DNA from: CAWBCI01 sp963787195
GTDB lineage: Bacteria > Bacteroidota > Bacteroidia > Bacteroidales > JAGOPY01
Direction: 5' to 3'
Length of the DNA: 38,803 nt
Assembly (NCBI GenBank): GCA_963787195.1
Contig: CAWBCI010000017.1
Span: 1 to 38,803, forward strand
How positions within the stretch are numbered: the stretch's first letter is position 1; every line of letters starts with the position of its first letter. The notes below the pieces were generated by a model. That model was not told the origin of the DNA and made no database searches. It was given only the letters and a program-made list of their open reading frames with translations. Shown piece by piece: positions 26,218 through 33,404 of this stretch. The translations under genes and the position numbers were made by a program.

Positions 26218-27408
26218 ATGAAATCAATTGATTCATATAATTTTAAAGGAAAGAAGGCCCTGATCAGGGTGGATTTCAACGTTCCCCTGGATGAAAAATA
26301 CAATATCACGGATAGCAGCAGGATAGATGCTGCAGTGCCCACTATCAAAAAGATTCTGAAAGAGGGTGGCTCAACTATCCTGATGTCCCACCTGGGAAGG
26401 CCCAAGGAAGGACCTGAGGATAAATTTTCACTGAGACACCTCCTGCCTTACCTCTCCAAAGTGTTGGGAGTAAAAGTAAAATTTGCCGATGATTGTATTG
26501 GGCAAGAAGCAACAGATTTGGCTGCCGCTTTAAAAGGCGGTGAGGTTCTGCTGCTTGAAAATCTCCGCTTCTATAAAAACGAAACGAAAGGAGATGAAGA
26601 ATTTGCGGGAAAGCTGGCTAAACTGGGCGATGTGTATGTGAACGATGCCTTCGGAACGGCCCACCGCGCGCATGCCTCAACCACCATCATAGCTAAATTT
26701 TTCCCGAACGACAAGATGTTCGGCTATATCATGGAAAATGAGGTAAAAAACATAGACAAGGTCCTCAAAAACCCCGGCAGGCCATTTACAGCTATCCTTG
26801 GCGGCGCTAAGGTCAGCGGTAAAATAGAGATCATCAACAACCTGCTCGACAAAGTCGATAACCTGCTTATAGGAGGTGGTATGATGTTCACTTTTATCAA
26901 GGCTATGGGAGGGAAGATCGGAAAATCTATGGTGGAGGACGATTTGCTTGAACTGGCAAAGAATACCCTGGAAAAAGCCAAAGAAATGAAGGTAAAGATC
27001 TATATACCTTCGGATGCGGTAATTGCGGATGCTTTCGAGAATGATGCCGCGAAGAAGACGGTCTCTTCAGATGATATTCCCGATAGCTGGATGGGACTGG
27101 ATATAGGCCCGGAAGCTATAAAAAATTATTCCGCGGTGATCGCATCTTCCCAGACATTGCTCTGGAACGGTCCCATGGGAGTTTTCGAGATGTCATCCTT
27201 TGAGGAAGGCACTAAAGCCATTGCCCTGGCGGTGGCCGAAGCTACTCATAAAGGGGCTTTCTCCCTGGTCGGCGGAGGTGATTCCGTAGCTGCGATCAAT
27301 AAATATCATCTAAAGGATAAGGTGAGCTATGTTTCGACCGGCGGGGGCGCCATGCTGGAATATATTGAAGGCAAGGAATTGCCGGGAGTTGCGGCTATTT
27401 TGTCATAA
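26218..27408 (+). CDS. pgk: Phosphoglycerate kinase
   Basis: 396 aa cytoplasmic glycolytic enzyme that transfers phosphate from 1,3-bisphosphoglycerate to ADP. Conserved blocks in order: RVDFNVPLD (about 17-25), SHLGRPK, LLENLRFYKNE, AFGTAHRAHAS, the ILGGAKVSGKIEII hinge region, WNGPMGVFEM, and the C-terminal VGGGDSVAAI and VSTGGGAMLEY loops that bind nucleotide. Full length and unbroken. The start is preceded by an A-rich stretch rather than a Shine-Dalgarno. It is followed by its own terminator, so it is monocistronic. Confidence 0.97.
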   Translation: MKSIDSYNFKGKKALIRVDFNVPLDEKYNITDSSRIDAAVPTIKKILKEGGSTILMSHLGRPKEGPEDKFSLRHLLPYLSKVLGVKVKFADDCIGQEATDLAAALKGGEVLLLENLRFYKNETKGDEEFAGKLAKLGDVYVNDAFGTAHRAHASTTIIAKFFPNDKMFGYIMENEVKNIDKVLKNPGRPFTAILGGAKVSGKIEIINNLLDKVDNLLIGGGMMFTFIKAMGGKIGKSMVEDDLLELAKNTLEKAKEMKVKIYIPSDAVIADAFENDAAKKTVSSDDIPDSWMGLDIGPEAIKNYSAVIASSQTLLWNGPMGVFEMSSFEEGTKAIALAVAEATHKGAFSLVGGGDSVAAINKYHLKDKVSYVSTGGGAMLEYIEGKELPGVAAILS

Positions 27409-27440
27409 AGTGCTGAAGCTTTCGGCACTGTCTTTTCTTT
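27409..27440 (+). terminator. Terminator after pgk
   Basis: Stem AGTGCTGAA with TTCGGCACT (one G-U pair), 3-base loop GCT, then a U-rich tail (TCTTTTCTTT). It begins directly at the stop codon. Confidence 0.75.
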
Positions 27441-27477
27441 AATTCAAAAAATTAAAGTCCTTTGTCGCTTTATTGTC

Positions 27478-27485
27478 TACCTTTG
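27478..27485 (+). promoter_or_regulatory. Promoter -7 element of the ABC-F gene
   Basis: TACCTTTG, a full match to TAnnTTTG, 78 bases upstream of the start at 27563 and after the pgk terminator. Confidence 0.5.
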
Positions 27486-27562
27486 CCGCCCTTATAAAAA
27501 TAAATTATTATTCTTATCGGCTGGCTGGAAGCTATTCTATTTCAACACAATAATCCTAATAA

Positions 27563-29173
27563 ATGATCACAGTATCTGACCTAAAAATCCAATTTGGAAA
27601 ACGCGTTTTATTCCAGGATGTCAATTTAAAATTCAATCCGGGCAATTGTTATGGCATTATCGGCGCCAATGGGGCCGGTAAATCTACCTTTCTGAAAGTA
27701 CTTAGCGGAGAAATGGAAAGTACTTTGGGGAACGTGAGCTTCGGAACCGGTGAGAGATTGTCGGTTTTAAATCAGAATCACTCCGAATTTGACGACTTCA
27801 CGGTTTTGAATACTGTATTAAAAGGCCACTCTCTGTTATGGGAAATTGCGGATGAAAAAGACCGTATTTATGCCAAAGCTGATTTTTCGGAAGAAGATGG
27901 GATCAGGGCTGCCGATCTGGAAATCAAATTCGCGGAAATGGATGGCTGGAATGCCGAAAGCAATGCCGCCAGTCTGTTGAGCGGACTTGGTATTAAGGAA
28001 GATTTGCACGATAAGTTGATGCGTGAATTGAACGGCAAAGACAAAGTGAAAGTGCTGTTGGCACAGGCCCTCTTTGGAAAACCAGACAATCTTCTTCTGG
28101 ATGAGCCTACCAATGACCTGGATTTCGAGACGGTGGGCTGGCTCGAAAATTATCTCTCAAATTTTGAGAATACGGTTCTTGTAGTCTCCCACGACCGTCA
28201 CTTTCTGGATTCCATATGTACACATACCGTTGATATCGACTTTAACAAAATCCAGATGTTTGCCGGCAATTATAGTTTCTGGTACGAATCAAGCCAGCTT
28301 GCCTTAAAACAGGTTCAGAATCAAAATAAAAAAGCTGAAGATAGAAAGAAAGAACTGTTGGAGTTTATTGCCCGCTTCAGTGCGAATGCCTCGAAATCGA
28401 AACAGACCACCAGCCGGAAAAAGATGATTGAGAAGCTTAATATTGAAGAAATTAAGCCTTCAACCCGAAAATATCCCGGAATTATTTTCACACCCGGCAG
28501 GGAACCCGGAAACATCATCCTGGAGGTAAAAGAACTATCTAAAAGCCTGGATGGGGAATTGCTTTTCAAAAATCTCAATTTCAGCATACAGAAAAATGAT
28601 AAAATCGTTTTTCTTTCCCGGAATACCCGGGCAATGACGGCCCTTTTTGAAGTCCTGAAAGGCCATACCGAGCCTGACAGCGGCTCCTTTATCTGGGGAC
28701 AGACAATCGTCAAGGCTTATTTGCCATTGGAATATGAAGATTTATTCAAGAAGGAGATCAGTCTCACTGACTGGCTTGGACAATATTCTGAAGATACCAC
28801 AGAATTATATCTTCGGGGCTATCTGGGGAAGATGCTGTTTTCGGGAGATGAGATTTACAAAAATGCAAATGTGCTCTCAGGCGGTGAAAAAGTCCGCTGC
28901 ATGATAGCCCGCATGATGATAAGAAATGCCAATGTGATGATACTGGATACACCTACAAATCATCTCGATCTCGAATCCATCCAGGCTTTTAATAATACTT
29001 TGGTCAGGTTCAAAGGCAATATCCTGATGTCGTCGCATGACCATGAATTTATTCAGACGGTCTGCAACCGGATTATTGAGATCGGTCCCAACGGAATGAT
29101 AGATAAAATGATGGATTTTGATGATTATATTTCAGATGAAAGGCTGAAAGAATCGAGAAACAGTTTGTACTAA
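27563..29173 (+). CDS. ABC-F family ATPase (YbiT-like)
   Basis: 536 aa soluble protein with two ATPase domains and no membrane segment; ABC-F proteins act on the ribosome. NBD1 has an intact Walker A (GANGAGKST, 34-42) and Walker B with catalytic glutamate (LLLDEPTND, E181), but a weak signature LNGKD (156-160). The charged inter-domain linker (about 245-300) is the part that reaches into the ribosome. NBD2 lacks a Walker A (SRNTRAMTA at 352-360) and has T463 where the catalytic glutamate is expected (LDTPTNHLD), but a perfect signature LSGGE (438-442). One composite ATP site is thus complete and the other degenerate. A YbiT-like translation factor is more likely than an antibiotic-resistance protein. 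Confidence 0.9.
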   Translation: MITVSDLKIQFGKRVLFQDVNLKFNPGNCYGIIGANGAGKSTFLKVLSGEMESTLGNVSFGTGERLSVLNQNHSEFDDFTVLNTVLKGHSLLWEIADEKDRIYAKADFSEEDGIRAADLEIKFAEMDGWNAESNAASLLSGLGIKEDLHDKLMRELNGKDKVKVLLAQALFGKPDNLLLDEPTNDLDFETVGWLENYLSNFENTVLVVSHDRHFLDSICTHTVDIDFNKIQMFAGNYSFWYESSQLALKQVQNQNKKAEDRKKELLEFIARFSANASKSKQTTSRKKMIEKLNIEEIKPSTRKYPGIIFTPGREPGNIILEVKELSKSLDGELLFKNLNFSIQKNDKIVFLSRNTRAMTALFEVLKGHTEPDSGSFIWGQTIVKAYLPLEYEDLFKKEISLTDWLGQYSEDTTELYLRGYLGKMLFSGDEIYKNANVLSGGEKVRCMIARMMIRNANVMILDTPTNHLDLESIQAFNNTLVRFKGNILMSSHDHEFIQTVCNRIIEIGPNGMIDKMMDFDDYISDERLKESRNSLY

Positions 29174-29186
29174 AACCGCCTTCCCC

Positions 29187-29753
29187 TTATACTTTTTGAT
29201 AGAGGCTATCAGCTTCTTCTTCTTTTACTTTTTTTTCTTCTTTCTCAGGTTTATTATAAAAATCAGGGATTTTGTCGATATCAAGCCTGGGTAGCAGGAA
29301 TGGAATTATGACTGCAATAGGTTTATAAAGGATAGAATTCTCCTTATTTTTAGGTGTGATAATTTTATGATTTGTATCGAATGTGTTGATCAACAGCAGC
29401 ACTATACTCAGGAATAAAGCGGCTTTGAATATTCCAAGTGCGCCTCCCAGGATCTTGTTCAGGAAACCCAGGGCTACCATATCGATGATCTTTTCCAAAA
29501 TCTTTCCAATCCCGTAAACTACAATAACTACAACAAGAAAAGTGAGGATAAAGGAGACTACAGGCAGGTATTTCTCTTTGAGTGTAAAATATTTTACCAG
29601 TAAGTCGGATGCATAATAAGAAAAATGTATGGCCGCATATATGCCAAGGATGAGAGCGATCAGGGAGGCAAGTTCAATGATGAAGCCTCTTACAAATCCC
29701 CGGTAGCCAAGCCAGATAATGGGTATTAATAAAATGATATCGAGAAGGTTCAC
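29187..29753 (-). CDS. CvpA family membrane protein
   Basis: 188 aa with four hydrophobic helices in the first ~130 residues (starting NLLDIILLIPI) and the family's GFVRGFIIELASLIALILG segment. The highly charged lysine/glutamate-rich tail is probably cytoplasmic. The start codon is GTG and overlaps the mlaF stop by four bases (GTGA). CvpA proteins affect envelope robustness; the molecular role is not settled. Co-transcription with mlaE and mlaF fits an outer-membrane maintenance function. Confidence 0.88.
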   Translation of the reverse strand: MNLLDIILLIPIIWLGYRGFVRGFIIELASLIALILGIYAAIHFSYYASDLLVKYFTLKEKYLPVVSFILTFLVVVIVVYGIGKILEKIIDMVALGFLNKILGGALGIFKAALFLSIVLLLINTFDTNHKIITPKNKENSILYKPIAVIIPFLLPRLDIDKIPDFYNKPEKEEKKVKEEEADSLYQKV

Positions 29754-30496
29754 TTTTTGATTCTTTTGGTTAATTCGGTAGCAAAGACAAATTCCTTGAG
29801 TTCTTTATTGTCGGTTTCCAGGATGCTGTCTTTATCACCCGTCCACCAAAGATCGCCTTTGTAAAGGAAAGCAATTTTTGTACCTATCTTCAGGACTGAA
29901 TTCATATCATGCGTATTCATGATCGTTGTGGTCTGGAATTCTTCCGTGATTTCCTGAATAAGGTCATCGATTAATCCTGAAGTCATGGGATCAAGTCCGG
30001 AATTGGGTTCATCGCAGAAGAGATATTTGGGATTCATGGAAATGGCCCTGGCAATGGCAACCCTTTTTACCATCCCGCCGCTAAGTTCCGAGGGCATAAG
30101 CTTATTTTTATTTTCCAGATTTACCCTTTTCAGGCAAAAATTAACCCTATCCAGTTTCTCTTCATTGGAATTCTCGGTGAACATATTCAGTGGGAACATA
30201 ACATTCTCTTCCACAGTCATATAATCAAATAAAGCCCCACCCTGGAAAAGCATTCCGATCTCCTTATGTATATTATTTCTTTCCTTGCTCCCCATATCTG
30301 AAAAAACCCTTCCGTCATAAATAACCTGCCCCTTATCCGGTTGCACCAAACCAACCAGTGACTTCATCAGGACAGTTTTCCCTGATCCGCTCATCCCTAT
30401 AATAAGATTGGTTTTGCCGTCTTCAAATACAAAAGAAATGTCTTTCAGTACTTCATTATCTCCGAATGATTTGTATATGTTTCTGGCTTCTATCAT
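29750..30496 (-). CDS. Phospholipid transport ATPase MlaF-like
   Basis: 248 aa ABC ATPase that powers retrograde or anterograde phospholipid transfer with MlaE. Walker A is GMSGSGKT (34-41), the signature is the variant LSGGM typical of MlaF/Ttg2A, and Walker B is YLFCDEPNSGLDP. It is linked to mlaE by a TGATG stop/start with a one-base overlap, and to cvpA by four bases. Confidence 0.93.
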   Translation of the reverse strand: MIEARNIYKSFGDNEVLKDISFVFEDGKTNLIIGMSGSGKTVLMKSLVGLVQPDKGQVIYDGRVFSDMGSKERNNIHKEIGMLFQGGALFDYMTVEENVMFPLNMFTENSNEEKLDRVNFCLKRVNLENKNKLMPSELSGGMVKRVAIARAISMNPKYLFCDEPNSGLDPMTSGLIDDLIQEITEEFQTTTIMNTHDMNSVLKIGTKIAFLYKGDLWWTGDKDSILETDNKELKEFVFATELTKRIKK

Positions 30497-31293
30497 CAGA
30501 GCAGTATTTTAGTCAGGATAAGGTTGAAAAGGATAATGGCAATGCTACTGTTCACAACGGCTTTGGTGCTGGCATTTCCAACATCCAGGGCGCCTCCTTT
30601 GATAATATAGCCGTGAAAACCCGAGATGGTCACTATTACGATGGCAAAGATGACTGTTTTGATAAGGGCATATGTCACTGACCAGGGATCATAATATGAC
30701 TGTAGGCCTTCAATATAGGTGGTAGTAGTAACCAATCCCATGGAAATACAGGCCAGCCAGCCACCGATCAGTCCGAGCCAAATGCTGATAATGATCAGTA
30801 TAGGATTATAAACAACCGCAGCAATGAGTTTGGGAAATATCAGGAAGTTTGCCGAATTCACACCCATAGTCTGCAGGGCATCGATCTGTTCGGTGACGCG
30901 CATGGTCCCGATTTCAGAAGCAATACGGCTGCCCACTTTTCCGGCCAGGATAAGGCTGATGACAGTAGGAGCGAATTCCAGCACCATCGACTGTCTCACG
31001 GTATATCCAACCATAGTGAGGGGAATCAGAGGGCTGTCGATATTGAATGCCACCTGCATAGCCAGGATGGCGCCCATGAATACAGAAATCATGGCTACTA
31101 TACCTATAGATTGAATGCCAAGACTATAAATTTCACTCATCAACTGTTTCCAGAACATTGACATCCTTTGTGGCTTTCTGAAAACAAAGGACATGATGAG
31201 CAAATATTTTCCCAGGGCAGCAATCAACTTGGTAGGTTTAAAACTGTTATTAGAACGATCATTAAGCCTGAATTGAACATCTAAATTAAGCAT
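30496..31293 (-). CDS. Phospholipid transport permease MlaE-like
   Basis: 265 aa inner-membrane permease. MlaE domain marks include SIGIVAMISVFMGAILAMQ, RQSMVLEFAPTVISLILAGKVGS and EIGTMRVTEQIDALQTMGVN (about 128-147), the coupling-helix region that contacts MlaF. The N-terminal ~30 residues are hydrophilic. It is the first gene of the mlaE-mlaF-cvpA operon. No MlaD-type substrate-binding gene is adjacent, so the MCE partner must be encoded elsewhere. Confidence 0.92.
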   Translation of the reverse strand: MLNLDVQFRLNDRSNNSFKPTKLIAALGKYLLIMSFVFRKPQRMSMFWKQLMSEIYSLGIQSIGIVAMISVFMGAILAMQVAFNIDSPLIPLTMVGYTVRQSMVLEFAPTVISLILAGKVGSRIASEIGTMRVTEQIDALQTMGVNSANFLIFPKLIAAVVYNPILIIISIWLGLIGGWLACISMGLVTTTTYIEGLQSYYDPWSVTYALIKTVIFAIVIVTISGFHGYIIKGGALDVGNASTKAVVNSSIAIILFNLILTKILL

Positions 31294-31351
31294 TATTTAG
31301 AAAATCCATCTGCCCATACTAAAAAAACCCTGACACGGGAATTCATTTTAC

Positions 31352-31359
31352 TACTTTTG
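31352..31359 (+). promoter_or_regulatory. Promoter -7 element of the 31421 operon
   Basis: TACTTTTG matches TAnnTTTG, 62 bases upstream of the lipoprotein start, in the gap between divergent operons. Confidence 0.5.
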
Positions 31360-31420
31360 AGCAATACTATTTTAAGCTTTGCTCCGTTTCAAAAGTGGCA
31401 GCTTTTTTAACAGTGTACCT

Positions 31421-31627
31421 ATGAAAATGCAATCGAATTATTTGAGGATCATACTCTTCTCTCTCGCAATACTCTTCCTGGCAGGAGCCTGCAAAAGTAC
31501 CCGAATGCACCACAGAAGACCACCCCGGAAAAAAAACTGCGACTGTCCCAGATGGAGCCTGAATGATGCGCATAAAACCTACTATTTCATTCAATATGCA
31601 GAAAGACCGGTGGAAAACCCTGCTTGA
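31421..31627 (+). CDS. Small lipoprotein with basic, cysteine-containing tail
   Basis: 68 aa from the ATG at 31421. An earlier in-frame ATG at 31379 would add a non-signal-like stretch, so I reject it. A hydrophobic signal ends in the lipobox LAGAC, followed by a very basic segment (HHRRPPRKK) and NCDCPRWS. The stop overlaps the SprT-like gene by 32 bases. The CDCP(R/K)W motif resembles small Bacteroidota lipoproteins of unknown function that I have seen annotated only as hypothetical. Confidence 0.75.
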   Translation: MKMQSNYLRIILFSLAILFLAGACKSTRMHHRRPPRKKNCDCPRWSLNDAHKTYYFIQYAERPVENPA

Positions 31628-32213
31628 GTACCTTCCGGAAGGAACGGCTGAACAAGTTATGGAATGGCTGGATGCCTATCCGGTTCAAATCACGATCAGC
31701 CGTGGTCGCAGGAGTAAAATGGGGGATTTCAGGCCTCCGCAGAAAGTAGCCTATCACAGGATATCAGTAAATCACGACCTTCATCCCTATGCCTTTTTTA
31801 TCACTCTCGTGCATGAAATAGCTCACATGATGGTATGGGCCCGGCACCGGAACAAGGTAAGTCCTCATGGTAAGGAATGGAAAGCCCAGTTCCGCATATT
31901 GATGGAACCTTTCCTTGTAAACGGGGTTTTCCCGGCAGATTTAAGGAAGGCCCTGGTGGATTATTTCATACATACGGCCGCCTCCAGCAGTTCACATGTG
32001 CAACTTAGCAGGATTTTGCATCAGTATGGGAACGATTCTGATACGGTATTGCTTGAAAGCTTGTCCACCGATACGGTTTTCAGGGCGCCCAACGGTAGGC
32101 ATTTCCAAAAGAAAGAGAAGATAAGGAAAAGATACCGCTGTATATGCCTTGAAAATAAACGGCTCTATCTTTTCAGCCCGATCACACCGGTGCAGCTTGT
32201 TAAGAATAATTAG
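31596..32213 (+). CDS. SprT-like zinc metalloprotease family protein
   Basis: 205 aa from the ATG at 31596; an earlier ATG at 31563 lies deeper in the lipoprotein gene. The zinc-binding HEIAH is at about 73-77 and a third ligand is H91 in SPHGKEW, the SprT/Spartan pattern. The C-terminal part (RAPNGRHFQKKEKIRKRYRC) resembles the strand region after the SprT protease core, but there is no complete CxxC zinc ribbon. The eukaryotic relative Spartan cleaves DNA-protein crosslinks; the bacterial role is unproven. Probably co-transcribed with the upstream lipoprotein. Confidence 0.85.
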   Translation: MQKDRWKTLLEYLPEGTAEQVMEWLDAYPVQITISRGRRSKMGDFRPPQKVAYHRISVNHDLHPYAFFITLVHEIAHMMVWARHRNKVSPHGKEWKAQFRILMEPFLVNGVFPADLRKALVDYFIHTAASSSSHVQLSRILHQYGNDSDTVLLESLSTDTVFRAPNGRHFQKKEKIRKRYRCICLENKRLYLFSPITPVQLVKNN

Positions 32214-32227
32214 TCTGTTTTGTTTAT

Positions 32228-32235
32228 TAAATTTG
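32228..32235 (+). promoter_or_regulatory. Possible promoter -7 element before manC
   Basis: TAAATTTG fits TAnnTTTG in the 52-base gap before 32266, suggesting that manC can be transcribed separately. Confidence 0.4.
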
Positions 32236-32265
32236 TTGATCTGAATCTAAATTTAACTCTATAGA

Positions 32266-33354
32266 ATGAAAAATAATTATTGTGTTATTATGGCAGGCGG
32301 TATCGGGGCCAGGTTCTGGCCTATGAGCCGCACCGTACATCCTAAACAATTCATCGATATCCTTGGCACCGGAACCACCCTTATACAACAAACCTATCAA
32401 CGATTTTTGAAGGTTTGTCCGCCTGAGAATATTTACATTGTCACCAATGAACTTTATAAGGACCTGACCAGTCAACAGTTACCCGAACTTTCTGAAGAAC
32501 AGATATTACTTGAACCAAACCGGAGAAATACGGCTCCCTGCATAGCTTATGCAGCGAATAAAATTTACAGGAAGAACCCTGATGCGAGGCTGGTGGTGGC
32601 ACCTTCCGACCACATCATACTTAAAGAAGATGTTTTCACGGAAACTATCCTTGGCGCCCTGGAAGCTGCAGATGGGAATGACTGGCTTATTACACTGGGA
32701 ATCAAGCCATCCCGACCGGATACCGGTTATGGCTATATACAATATAATCATGAAGCCATTGACACAAAATTCGGGAGCCTGAAAAAGGTTAAGACCTTCA
32801 CCGAAAAACCAGACCTGGAATTAGCTGAGACCTTCCTGAAAAGCGGGGATTTCCTGTGGAATTCAGGTATCTTCATCTGGACAGTAAAGAGTATACTGAA
32901 AGCTATGGAAGAACATCTTCCGGAAGTCAGCAGCTTGTTCAGGGAAGGGCTGAAAGTTTATGACACACCTCAGGAAGCTTCATATATCAAAGATGCCTTC
33001 GCAGTCTGTAAAAGCATCTCGATCGATTACGGAGTCATGGAAAAAGCATCCAATGTATACGTTTTTATCTCTGATTTCGGCTGGTCTGACCTGGGCACCT
33101 GGGGATCGCTCCATGAAATACGTTCCAGGGATAATAATGAAAACACTATCAGCGGAAAGCAGGTGATGCTTTACGATACCAGAAACTGCATCATTCATAT
33201 GCCTAAAGATAAATTAGTTGTAGTTCAGGGCCTGGATGACTTTATTGTAGTGGAAGATGATAATATACTTCTGATCTGCCGGAAAAAAGATGAGCAGCAT
33301 ATACGTCAGATCGTGAATGATGTCAGAATTGAAAAAGGAGAGAAATACGTATAA
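32266..33354 (+). CDS. manC: Mannose-1-phosphate guanylyltransferase
   Basis: 362 aa nucleotidyltransferase that makes GDP-mannose from mannose-1-phosphate and GTP. The N-terminal pyrophosphorylase signature is MAGGIGARFWPMSR followed by HPKQF (about 9-29). APSDHIIL, FTEKPD and LWNSGIFIW follow in the usual order. It lacks the C-terminal phosphomannose isomerase domain of bifunctional ManC proteins (about 470 aa), so it is the monofunctional type. GDP-mannose feeds the surface glycan pathways whose transferases are encoded at 4.8-8.3 kb. Confidence 0.93.
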   Translation: MKNNYCVIMAGGIGARFWPMSRTVHPKQFIDILGTGTTLIQQTYQRFLKVCPPENIYIVTNELYKDLTSQQLPELSEEQILLEPNRRNTAPCIAYAANKIYRKNPDARLVVAPSDHIILKEDVFTETILGALEAADGNDWLITLGIKPSRPDTGYGYIQYNHEAIDTKFGSLKKVKTFTEKPDLELAETFLKSGDFLWNSGIFIWTVKSILKAMEEHLPEVSSLFREGLKVYDTPQEASYIKDAFAVCKSISIDYGVMEKASNVYVFISDFGWSDLGTWGSLHEIRSRDNNENTISGKQVMLYDTRNCIIHMPKDKLVVVQGLDDFIVVEDDNILLICRKKDEQHIRQIVNDVRIEKGEKYV

Positions 33355-33404
33355 CATTTTAAAAGGCGCTATTCTATATCAAACCAAATAAAAAAGCTTA
33401 AAAA

